A stretch of 7,272 bases of DNA from Nitrospinota bacterium (lineage in GTDB: Bacteria; Nitrospinota_A; UBA7883). The notes under the pieces are model-generated. The model had not been told where the DNA came from. It saw only the letters and a program-made list of their open reading frames with translations, and did no database searches. Shown here piece by piece: positions 1-6,290 of the stretch. The translations under genes were made by a program, and so were the position numbers. Each line of letters begins with the position of its first letter. Position 1 is the stretch's first letter. Location: assembly GCA_029880775.1 (NCBI GenBank), contig JAOUNV010000088.1:1-7272 (forward strand), in the 5' to 3' direction.

Positions 1-18
1 CCAACCGGCGCCGGTTGG
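1..18. repeat. Perfect 18-bp GC-rich palindrome at window edge
   Basis: The first 18 bases, CCAACCGGCGCCGGTTGG, equal their own reverse complement. As RNA this could fold into a 7-bp stem with a GCGC loop. It lies about 130 bases beyond the stop codon of the minus-strand nitronate monooxygenase gene, so it may be part of a terminator for that gene whose T-run is cut off by the edge. It could equally be a protein-binding palindrome or part of a dispersed repeat. The palindrome itself is certain; its function is unknown. Confidence 0.7.
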
Positions 19-127
19 TATCCGGATTCTCTTAGCTCACCAATGGTTCTGGGATTCACTGTCACCCTTTTTTATATGGACCCCACGGCCCATCATCAAG
101 GTCTTTATGGACGACACGCCCGCCAAA

Positions 128-156
128 GGCCTAGGAAAGAACCAGGCGCCTAGGCC
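128..156 (-). terminator. Hairpin overlapping the NMO stop codon
   Basis: GGCCTAGG (128-135) is the exact reverse complement of CCTAGGCC (149-156), giving an 8-bp stem around a 13-base loop. The TAG stop of the minus-strand nitronate monooxygenase gene (150-152) lies inside one arm. Read on the minus strand, the stem is followed only by TTT and then GGCG, so the T-tract is poor. It may act as a weak terminator or as a 3' stabilising hairpin. Confidence 0.3.
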
Positions 157-1334
157 ACGTGCGCTCCAGCTGCGGCCTTTGCGTCGACCGGCTCGCCGTT
201 TTTCAGATAATCCATCAGCTCCCTCACAGGCAGGATGCTTTTATGAATACCAGGTTTGCCGACATTGGACCCGGCGAAGTATAGCCCTTTTTCCAGGTTT
301 CCCTTCAGCGCCTCGGTGAGGTGGTCCAGGATGCAGTAGATCGATTTCTTTTTATCGCAGGATACAAGGCACACTGATGGGCATTCGTGCGGCTCATTGA
401 TGACTTCATTGTCGATGGCGGCAAACCGTTTTGAAAAGGGTGTTTCGATGGCCCTGCTGGGCAGGCCCGCCGGGGAGCGCTCCAGTATGGTGGGGATATC
501 GTTTTCCATGAAGAGCTTTTTGAACATATGTATCCCACCGAATTCCAGCCCGGCCTCCATGGTGAGCAGGAACCTGGAAGCCATCTGAACCCCCTGGGCG
601 CCCCATGATAACACCTCCTCGATATCTTTTTTATCCCACACACCGCCAGCGGCGATCACCGGCACATCTTCGAGGCCCTGGTCGTCCAGAAGTTTCCTGG
701 TCGCCGAGACCACTTCACTCGGTTTATGCCTCCCTTCCAGGATATCGTCTATGCTCCCCCCCTGGTGACCACCGGAATGGTGGATCGACTCATATATCAG
801 GGCGTCCGGAGCGCGGCCTTTGGCCAGCCACTTTTTGGTCATAATCCTGGCCGCCTTCACCGAGGATATGATGGGCGCGATCATGGTGTCTGGGAATTTA
901 TTGACAATCTCCGGCAACGCCATGGGCAACCCTGCGCCAGCGACGATCAGGTCCACGCCGCTTTTTGCGGAGACATGAGCCAGTTCCTTGAAATCACTCA
1001 GGGCCACCATGATATTCACCCCGACAAAACCACCATTGCACTTCTCCTTGCTGGTGATTATCCACTCCTCCAAGGCAAGCTGATTGGCTTCGTAGGGCTT
1101 CTTGTCTGTATACTTTCCTAGAATTCTCTGGAACGGGTAACCGAGGACAACACCGGTGAGCACTCCGCCGCCCCCTTCGTTTGTAATAGCGGAAGCCAAC
1201 GCCGGGCCGGTAATCCCCACTCCCATTCCGCCGTTTATCACGGGAACCTGGAGGGTGATCTGCTTTTCGGAGTCGGGATGATGGCTGCGTAACGTCAGCG
1301 GGGGTAATGGATTGCTACTCTCTTTTTCTTCCAT
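150..1334 (-). CDS. Nitronate monooxygenase / 2-nitropropane dioxygenase family flavoenzyme
   Basis: A 394-residue FMN-dependent TIM-barrel protein of the nitronate monooxygenase (NMO) superfamily, which also contains FabK-type enoyl-ACP reductases; presumably cytosolic. What is visible: an N-terminal strand with INGGMGVGIT (about residues 33-42), which matches the family's glycine-rich flavin-site start; GGHQGG (188-193) with His190 at the position of the conserved catalytic/FMN-site His; AAGGVW (228-233) and GAQGVQMASRFL (246-257), the usual phosphate-binding loops. The C-terminal part carries Cys318, Cys322, Cys326 and Cys334, then FAGSNVGKPGI (353-363), a typical family ending. Length is slightly above the usual 310-370. 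No good ribosome binding site precedes the ATG, but no better in-frame Met exists before the barrel. It is the next gene after acpS on the same strand, 138 bases away with a hairpin between. The true substrate (alkyl nitronate, enoyl-ACP or another) cannot be decided from sequence. Confidence 0.86.
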   Translation of the reverse strand: MEEKESSNPLPPLTLRSHHPDSEKQITLQVPVINGGMGVGITGPALASAITNEGGGGVLTGVVLGYPFQRILGKYTDKKPYEANQLALEEWIITSKEKCNGGFVGVNIMVALSDFKELAHVSAKSGVDLIVAGAGLPMALPEIVNKFPDTMIAPIISSVKAARIMTKKWLAKGRAPDALIYESIHHSGGHQGGSIDDILEGRHKPSEVVSATRKLLDDQGLEDVPVIAAGGVWDKKDIEEVLSWGAQGVQMASRFLLTMEAGLEFGGIHMFKKLFMENDIPTILERSPAGLPSRAIETPFSKRFAAIDNEVINEPHECPSVCLVSCDKKKSIYCILDHLTEALKGNLEKGLYFAGSNVGKPGIHKSILPVRELMDYLKNGEPVDAKAAAGAHVA

Positions 1335-1402
1335 GTGAAACTATCTTGAAATGCAATATGCCTGTGATTTTTGTTGAGTGGTCTATTTCAGGGTACTTTA
1401 AA

Positions 1403-1439
1403 GATAACTGGTAGGCAATGAAATAATTCCCCAGTTATC
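1403..1439 (-). terminator. Hairpin between acpS and the NMO gene
   Basis: GATAACTGG (1403-1411) and CCAGTTATC (1431-1439) form a perfect 9-bp stem with a 19-base loop. On the minus strand it comes 33 bases after the acpS stop codon and is followed by TTTAAAG. It could be a modest intrinsic terminator for acpS, which would require a separate promoter for the downstream NMO gene. It could also be an operator in the 5' region of that gene. The long loop and short T-tract keep confidence low. Confidence 0.35.
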
Positions 1440-1472
1440 GGGCGCCAGGCTTTGTTTACCGGAGCCAGAAAG

Positions 1473-1871
1473 TCAATATGCCCCCTGCACCACAGCCACG
1501 GCCATGGCGATGGCCATATCTTTTTCGTGGGATAACGACAAGTCTACCCGCAGGACTCCCAGTCTCGAGGCCAGTTCCTTTGCCCTGCCGTGAAAAATAA
1601 TCGTCGGTTTGCCCGATTCAAGATTGACCACCTCCACTTCGGAAAACCCAACTTTGGACAACCCTGCGCCCAAAAGCTTCATAGCCGCTTCCTTGGCGGC
1701 GAACCTGGCCGCGTAAGATGGATACGGATTACTTTTCGACGAGCAATACTCTATCTCCTGCTCTGTGAAGACACGACGCAGAAACCGTTCCCCGTGGCGG
1801 ACCACAGCTTTCTTGATCCTGGAAGGGCTGCAAAGATCAACCCCTGACTTAAACGTAGAAAATGTATCCAT
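1473..1871 (-). CDS. acpS: Holo-[acyl-carrier-protein] synthase (AcpS)
   Basis: AcpS moves the 4'-phosphopantetheine group of CoA onto a serine of acyl carrier protein, activating it for fatty-acid synthesis; cytosolic, Mg-dependent, usually trimeric. From the start chosen here the protein has 132 residues, normal for the family. The hallmarks are visible in order: GVDL (10-13) with metal-ligand Asp12, RVFTEQEIEYC (33-43), YAARFAAKEAAMKLLG (53-68) with metal-ligand Glu61, and LSLSHEKDMAIAMAV (111-125) with His115. The reading frame extends upstream to an ATG at 1940, but that Met has no ribosome binding site and would add 23 residues outside the family fold. The ATG at 1871 is preceded by AGGGGAGAA, a strong Shine-Dalgarno sequence although close to the start. 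It is divergent from the amidase gene and upstream of the NMO gene on the same strand. In many bacteria acpS sits near pdxJ or nnrD; neither is visible here. Confidence 0.92.
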   Translation of the reverse strand: MDTFSTFKSGVDLCSPSRIKKAVVRHGERFLRRVFTEQEIEYCSSKSNPYPSYAARFAAKEAAMKLLGAGLSKVGFSEVEVVNLESGKPTIIFHGRAKELASRLGVLRVDLSLSHEKDMAIAMAVAVVQGAY

Positions 1872-1964
1872 TTCTCCCCTGTGTTTCAAATACTTCCGTA
1901 TGTATTCTAAATGAAACCGGTCAAATACCCAAGATAACATTTGGGTGTGATAATATTTATTTGT

Positions 1965-1993
1965 TTGACAATTTGTTCCCTTAATGTTACTTT
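1965..1993 (+). promoter_or_regulatory. Possible sigma70 promoter for the amidase gene
   Basis: A consensus -35 box TTGACA (1965-1970) is followed, after 17 bases, by TACTTT (1988-1993), which matches the -10 consensus at only three positions, including the key TA and final T. The distance to the amidase ATG leaves a leader of about 35-40 bases. The perfect -35 box is what supports the call; the -10 box is poor. Confidence 0.3.
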
Positions 1994-1998
1994 AATCA

Positions 1999-2017
1999 CT
2001 AATTATATGCTAATTAT
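1999..2017. repeat. Tandem 8-bp direct repeat upstream of the amidase gene
   Basis: CTAATTAT occurs at 1999-2006 and again at 2010-2017, a spacing of 11 bases, close to one helical turn. Each copy contains the palindrome TAATTA. The pair lies 20-38 bases before the amidase ATG within the acpS-amidase divergent spacer. Such phasing is typical of paired regulator half-sites, but the AT-rich background makes chance occurrence quite possible. Confidence 0.35.
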
Positions 2018-2036
2018 GGGATAATAGAGATATTAA

Positions 2037-3647
2037 ATGTCCCTCTATAAAAAACTCTTTCTTCTGTTCTGTTTTCATCTGGCGATACTGGCGTACGTTC
2101 CTGATTCTTTCGCCGCCAAGCCTTCGGCTGAGACCCTATATCAAAACGCCAGGAGCGACTACTATTCTTTGCTGGCGTCTCACAGCAGGATACAGAAGAG
2201 GAGAGAATGGCTCGGAGTAATTGGCAAATTTAATATTGTTTCCAAAAACCACCGCAAGACCAAAAGAGGCGCAGACGCTTTATACACCCAGGGCCTGATC
2301 TATGAAAACATGTATAAACGGTTCAACGTTTCTTCCGATGGGAAAAAAGCGGTCCAGGTGTTTTTGGATGTAACAAAGAAATATCCTTCAAGCCCCCTGG
2401 TGGATGACGCGGAGCGGCATATCGGCGACATCAGTTTCATGCAAAGAAAAGATCGAAACGCGGCAAAGAGATATTCCACAGTACATAAAAGATCGAGGGC
2501 CAAAACCGGAGGTGTCAATACGTCGACGCAAAAATCCCCGGGCGTACGCATCACAAACATTACAAGGTTTTCCCATGACGGTTACTCCAGATTCGTCATA
2601 CATCTTTCCGGCAAGACAGCTTTCCGCGCCAACCGATTGACCAAGCCTGACAGGGTCTTTGTAGATTTTCTGCTGGCCTCTCCTGGAGGCAGGGTCTCGA
2701 AAACCAGCTTTTTTAAATCTGGGCTGGTAAAATCAATCCGCTTCGGCAAGAGCTATAAAAGCACCAGGGTTGTGTTCGATCTGAAAAAAAACGCATACCA
2801 CTCCATCACTCCCTTATCAAATCCATACCGGCTGGTTGTAGATTTTGGTTTAAAGCCCCCATCCGGCAAAAGCGTGAGCGCGCGCAAATCCAAACCACCT
2901 CGAAATAGAAACAGGAGAGTAGCATCCATCGCCCCGGTCACGGGTGGGCGCGCGATCAAAACCATAGTCATAGACGCAGGTCACGGCGGCAGGGATCCTG
3001 GAGCCATCGGCGCTCGTGGAATGAAGGAAAAGGACGTTACCCTAGCCCTGGCCAAAAAGCTGCGCGCAAGACTGCAAAGAAAGCTGCGATGCAAAATCGT
3101 GCTTACCAGAGACAGGGACAAGACTCTGGCCCTTGATGACAGAACCGTGCTGGCCAACTCCGTCAATGCGGATCTTTTCATATCCATCCATACAAACTCC
3201 AGCAAAAACAGACGCGCCAGGGGAATCGAAACATATTTTCTATCCCCAGCCCGCAGCCAGGACGAGCTGGAGACCGCCGCTCGGGAAAACATGATAGCCA
3301 ACTTCAGCGAAAACCCGGCTGACAATGATATCGCCTACATAATGAGCGACATGGCCAACTCGCAGAAGATTAATGAATCGGTGATGCTGGCCAGAAAAGT
3401 GCAAAAGGCCATGGTGAAAGGGGTTTCACCCGTGGCCAACACTCGGGACAAAGGGGTGAAGCAGGCTATGTTCTATGTGTTGTGGCGGGCGGAGATGCCC
3501 TCCATCCTGGTGGAAGCGAACTTTATCTCAAACCGCTATGAAGAGAAGCTGCTGAGAAACGGAAAGTATCTGGACAGGTTGGCGGAGTCAATTTCAAACG
3601 GAGTCATGGAATACGTTTCTTCTTATCAGGTGGCGATGAAAAAATAA
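2037..3647 (+). CDS. N-acetylmuramoyl-L-alanine amidase, TPR-like + AMIN + Amidase_3
   Basis: A 536-residue periplasmic zinc amidase of the AmiA/B/C type, which cuts the bond between N-acetylmuramic acid and the stem peptide of peptidoglycan, mainly during daughter-cell separation. Residues 1-26 form a Sec signal peptide: KK, a hydrophobic stretch, then SFA as cleavage motif. Residues about 30-145 are helical and TPR-like (ALYTQGLIYE, then FLDVTKKYPSSPLVDDAERHIG, resembling YbgF/BamD-type repeats). Residues about 168-272 form an AMIN domain (VRITNITRFS, RVFVDF, YRLVVDFG), which targets such enzymes to septal peptidoglycan. A basic linker (about 275-305) leads to the Amidase_3 domain (308-530). 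Predicted zinc ligands are His316 in VIDAGHGG, Glu331 in KEKDV and His385 in SIHTN; the catalytic Glu is Glu493 in LVEANFISN. All are intact. The ribosome binding site is weak (TAGAGA, about 8 bases before ATG). It stands alone between a divergent acpS and a convergent phosphatase gene. Confidence 0.95.
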   Translation: MSLYKKLFLLFCFHLAILAYVPDSFAAKPSAETLYQNARSDYYSLLASHSRIQKRREWLGVIGKFNIVSKNHRKTKRGADALYTQGLIYENMYKRFNVSSDGKKAVQVFLDVTKKYPSSPLVDDAERHIGDISFMQRKDRNAAKRYSTVHKRSRAKTGGVNTSTQKSPGVRITNITRFSHDGYSRFVIHLSGKTAFRANRLTKPDRVFVDFLLASPGGRVSKTSFFKSGLVKSIRFGKSYKSTRVVFDLKKNAYHSITPLSNPYRLVVDFGLKPPSGKSVSARKSKPPRNRNRRVASIAPVTGGRAIKTIVIDAGHGGRDPGAIGARGMKEKDVTLALAKKLRARLQRKLRCKIVLTRDRDKTLALDDRTVLANSVNADLFISIHTNSSKNRRARGIETYFLSPARSQDELETAARENMIANFSENPADNDIAYIMSDMANSQKINESVMLARKVQKAMVKGVSPVANTRDKGVKQAMFYVLWRAEMPSILVEANFISNRYEEKLLRNGKYLDRLAESISNGVMEYVSSYQVAMKK

Positions 3648-3648
3648 A

Positions 3649-3692
3649 CCGGCGCGCTATGAGGTTGGCCGTCAAGCAATGGCCGCCGCCGG
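3649..3692. terminator. Bidirectional terminator between convergent genes
   Basis: CCGGCG (3649-3654) pairs with CGCCGG (3687-3692), enclosing an inner GGCC/GGCC stem (3667-3670 with 3681-3684) extended by a G-T and a T-A pair. Read on the minus strand, at the end of the phosphatase gene, the hairpin is followed at once by TTTATTTTTT, the complement of the amidase's last codons, which is a good intrinsic terminator tail. Read on the plus strand, at the end of the amidase gene, it is followed by GACGATTTTACTC, a weaker tail. It fills the 52-bp gap between the two stop codons. Confidence 0.6.
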
Positions 3693-3699
3693 GACGATT

Positions 3700-4539
3700 T
3701 TACTCTGCGATCACTAAGACTACTGACACGTTATCCGGGCCCCCACCGTCGAGAGCCATGTCCACCAAATGATCCGACGCTTTGTCCAGGTCGCCATCGG
3801 CCTCCAGCAAGGCTTCCTCTATTTCCCAGTCGTCGGCCACATCGGTCAGGCCGTCGGAGCACAAAAGGAAAGTGTCACCCTGTTTCAAATCTCTTTGCAG
3901 GATATCCACCTGCCTGTCGGAAAGATGCCCCAGCGCCCTGGTGATCCTGTTCTTGAACGGGAAATTCGCTATCTCCTCTTCCGACATCGCCCTTTTCTTT
4001 TTCTCTTCATTCAGGATGGAATGGTCCTCAGTCACCATCTCCAGCTTTCCATTTCTCATCAGGTACACACGGCTGTCGCCCACATGGCCAATGGTGGCGA
4101 CGTTGTCCTGGAAAATCAGAGTTTCAATGGTGGAGCCCATTCCGCGCAGGTCCGTCCTGCTCCTGCTTTGCTCGACGATCTCCCTATCCGCCTCGAAAAT
4201 GGCGATTTTGGTGAGTTTTGCAGCTTCGCTTAGCAGATCATCTACATACTTTTTGTCTTCTGAGTTTACATTTTTCAAGTGGCTTGAATCTTTAAGAACC
4301 GTGCTTATAACAGAGGTGGCTATACGGCTTGCCTCCTCGCCCCCCAGGTGCCCGCCCATTCCATCGGCCAGGATGAACACAGAATTATCCTCATCCACTA
4401 ATATAGAGTCCTGGTTGGACCGCCTTCTGATGCCGACGTTCGTCCTTCCGACCCCTCTGACTTTCAGCGTCACAGATTCTTGTTTTTCGCCAGCGCTCAT
4501 GCCATTAACCAGTTTGAATACCAATTCGAGGTTTTTCAT
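3700..4539 (-). CDS. PP2C-family Ser/Thr protein phosphatase
   Basis: A 279-residue metal-dependent phosphoprotein phosphatase of the PPM/PP2C family (Stp1/PrpC/PphA type), which removes phosphate from Ser/Thr residues, usually opposing Hanks-type kinases. No transmembrane segment is visible, so it is cytosolic. Core motifs are all present: RSNQDS (40-45), LADGMGG (57-63) with metal-ligand Asp59, TIGHVGDSR (149-157), EDHS (171-174), LLCSDGLTD (225-233) with Asp229, and GGGPDN (265-270) with Asp269. The fold starts near residue 26, so the first 25 residues are extra. The ATG at 4539 overlaps gatA by 35 bases; AGGAGATAGG lies upstream of it, with AGG about 8 bases from the start. An alternative Met14 (ATG ending at 4500) would start 4 bases after the gatA stop but lacks a Shine-Dalgarno. 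Either way translation is likely coupled to gatA. No kinase gene is visible next to it. Confidence 0.94.
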   Translation of the reverse strand: MKNLELVFKLVNGMSAGEKQESVTLKVRGVGRTNVGIRRRSNQDSILVDEDNSVFILADGMGGHLGGEEASRIATSVISTVLKDSSHLKNVNSEDKKYVDDLLSEAAKLTKIAIFEADREIVEQSRSRTDLRGMGSTIETLIFQDNVATIGHVGDSRVYLMRNGKLEMVTEDHSILNEEKKKRAMSEEEIANFPFKNRITRALGHLSDRQVDILQRDLKQGDTFLLCSDGLTDVADDWEIEEALLEADGDLDKASDHLVDMALDGGGPDNVSVVLVIAE

Positions 4540-5980
4540 CTGAAAAACCTATCTCCTTTTCCAGCGTCCTTGCCGCCCGAAGCGTAGAAGCCTCCTGGAA
4601 ATAAGATCCCAATATCTGCAACCCGATAGGCTCTCCTTTTTTTGTCAAGCCACACGGGACCGAAACTCCTGGTATCCCCGCCAGGTTCGCGCTTATCGTG
4701 AATATGTCCGAAAGATACATTTTCAAAGGATCATTTATCTTTTCACCAAGACCAAAAGCAGGCGCAGGCGCTGTGGGCGCCACAATCACCGAAACATTCT
4801 CAAACGCCTTCTGAAAGTCTCTTTTTATCAGCGTCCTCGCCTTCTGCGCCTTCAAATAATAAGCATCGTAATACCCAGCCGACAGTGCATACGTCCCCAA
4901 CATTATACGGCGTTTTACCTCTGATCCAAAACCTTTATTTCTGGTGGATAGATACATGGGAAATAGCCCATCGGCATCCATATCTCTGTAACCATATCTT
5001 ACACCATCGTAACGCGCCAGATTGGATGACGCCTCCGCTGGGGCTATCACATAGTATGTGGGTACAGCGTACTTGGTGTGCGGAAGGGATATCCGTTTAA
5101 TAATCGCCCCTTTGCTCCCCAGGATTTCTATGGCCGCCCGGACTTTGCTCTCCACTTCCGGGTCCATCCCCTCTATAAAATACTCGTCCGGCACACCCAC
5201 GGTCATCCCCTCCACTCCCTTATCTAGCCCGGAAAGGTAATCACCCACAGGCTCCTCGGCGCAGGTGGAATCCATAGGGTCGTGGCCAGAGATTATCCCG
5301 GTCAACAACGCCGCGTCCCGGATATCTTTGGTCATGGGGCCGATCTGGTCCAGCGATGAGGCGAACGCCACCAGCCCGAACCTGGACACGCGGCCATAGG
5401 TAGGCTTTAGCCCCACTATTCCGCACAACGAAGCCGGCTGGCGTATGGAGCCTCCCGTATCCGAACCCAACGCCGCAGCGCACAGGTCCGCCGCCACCGC
5501 CGCCGCAGAGCCGCCCGAGGACCCGCCAGGGATCTTCTCCATATTCCAGGGGTTCTTTACGGGGCCGAAATAGCTGGTCTCGTTGGATGATCCCATGGCG
5601 AACTCGTCCATGTTCGTTTTTCCCAGGATCACCGCGCCAGCCTCTTTTAACTTTGCGACAGCGAAAGAGTCGTATGGAGGAACGAAGTTTTCCAAGATTT
5701 TGGACCCGCAGGCAGTTCGCAGTCCGCTGGTAGCCATCAGATCCTTTATCGCCAGAGGCGCCCCAAGCAATGGAGCCTTTTCACCATTGGCCCGGCGCTG
5801 GTCCGCCTCGATGGCCGCTTTCCTGGCGCCATCGGCGTCCACAGTCACGTAGGAATTCAACTCCGGATCGACCTTGCTAATACGGCCAAGGTACGCTTCC
5901 ACCGCCTCCGCGCTGGTCACGTCCCCCTTGTCCATAGCGGCCATCAGTTCACTCAAGGTCAGGAAGCATATATCATTCAT
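4505..5980 (-). CDS. gatA: Asp/Glu-tRNA amidotransferase subunit A (glutaminase/amidase)
   Basis: The 491-residue GatA subunit of the GatCAB amidotransferase. It releases ammonia from glutamine, which the complex uses to convert Glu-tRNA(Gln) to Gln-tRNA(Gln), and in some organisms Asp-tRNA(Asn) to Asn-tRNA(Asn). The amidase-signature fold is complete and of usual length. The Ser-cisSer-Lys triad is present: Lys79 in PLAIKD, Ser154 in PGGSSGGS (151-158) and Ser178 in GSDTGGSIRQPAS (172-184), the same numbering known for S. aureus GatA. GLKPTYGRVSRFGLVAFASS (190-209) and VAPTAPAPAF (400-409) are further family motifs. The start lies 8 bases after the gatC stop, with GAGGGAT upstream inside the end of gatC, although rather far from the ATG. 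Operon order is gatC-gatA-phosphatase; gatB, which binds tRNA and does the amidation, is not adjacent and must be encoded elsewhere if the enzyme is functional. Confidence 0.98.
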   Translation of the reverse strand: MNDICFLTLSELMAAMDKGDVTSAEAVEAYLGRISKVDPELNSYVTVDADGARKAAIEADQRRANGEKAPLLGAPLAIKDLMATSGLRTACGSKILENFVPPYDSFAVAKLKEAGAVILGKTNMDEFAMGSSNETSYFGPVKNPWNMEKIPGGSSGGSAAAVAADLCAAALGSDTGGSIRQPASLCGIVGLKPTYGRVSRFGLVAFASSLDQIGPMTKDIRDAALLTGIISGHDPMDSTCAEEPVGDYLSGLDKGVEGMTVGVPDEYFIEGMDPEVESKVRAAIEILGSKGAIIKRISLPHTKYAVPTYYVIAPAEASSNLARYDGVRYGYRDMDADGLFPMYLSTRNKGFGSEVKRRIMLGTYALSAGYYDAYYLKAQKARTLIKRDFQKAFENVSVIVAPTAPAPAFGLGEKINDPLKMYLSDIFTISANLAGIPGVSVPCGLTKKGEPIGLQILGSYFQEASTLRAARTLEKEIGFSDEKPRIGIQTG

Positions 5981-5988
5981 CAGCAGCG

Positions 5989-6279
5989 CTATCCCTCTAT
6001 GATTTTCGGAACCCGCAGATGCCCAAAGTCTTGCGAGGGAGCGTTAGCCCGCCAGAAATCGGCGGGGAACTTTACATTTTCAGCGTCATCGCGATAGACA
6101 TTTGTGATGTCTAGCGCATGAGACATCGGTTCCACGCTTGCGGTGTCCAGCTCGTTTAGCGCTCCTATGAAATCAAGTATCTGGGAGAGTTGCCCTCCGA
6201 ACATCGCCTCCTCCTCTTGAGTCAGCCGTAGCCTGGCCAGGGTGGCCACATGGCGCACCTCTTTTTCAGTAAGCTTCAT
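5989..6279 (-). CDS. gatC: Asp/Glu-tRNA amidotransferase subunit C
   Basis: The 96-residue GatC subunit, the small protein that wraps around the GatA-GatB interface and stabilises the complex. It begins with the characteristic KLTEKEVRHVATLARLRLTQ (2-21), where the family has a near-invariant LARL, continues with QLSQILDFIGALNELDT (30-46), and has the VEPMSHAL (49-56) and YRDD (62-65) motifs that contact GatA, ending in LRVPKIIEG. Length is typical of the family (about 95-100). The start is fixed by family alignment; no clear Shine-Dalgarno is seen before it. The TAG stop is 8 bases before the gatA ATG, so the two are almost certainly cotranscribed. Upstream, a possible 25-codon ORF ends 11 bases before this start, so gatC may depend on translation of that ORF. 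Confidence 0.97.
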   Translation of the reverse strand: MKLTEKEVRHVATLARLRLTQEEEAMFGGQLSQILDFIGALNELDTASVEPMSHALDITNVYRDDAENVKFPADFWRANAPSQDFGHLRVPKIIEG

Positions 6280-6290
6280 AACTTGGCGCG

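Noticed and set aside
107..319. 70-codon plus-strand open frame at the left end
   Set aside because: Most of it is antisense to the 3' end of the NMO gene, and the Arg/Pro-rich translation has no domain.
726..1121. 131-codon plus-strand open frame opposite the NMO gene
   Set aside because: It is antisense to a well-conserved flavoenzyme and has no recognisable domain.
1872..1940. 23-residue N-terminal extension of AcpS from the ATG at 1940
   Set aside because: There is no ribosome binding site there, while a strong AGGGGAG precedes the ATG at 1871, and AcpS proteins begin close to the GxDL motif.
2017..2025. Extended -10-like TGGGATAAT just before the amidase ATG
   Set aside because: Transcription would start only about 5 bases before the ATG and no -35 box is present at the right distance, so it is a poor primary promoter.
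3782..4543. 253-codon plus-strand open frame opposite the phosphatase gene
   Set aside because: It is antisense to a PP2C gene with all catalytic motifs, and its Ser/Leu/Arg-rich translation shows no domain, so it is a shadow frame.
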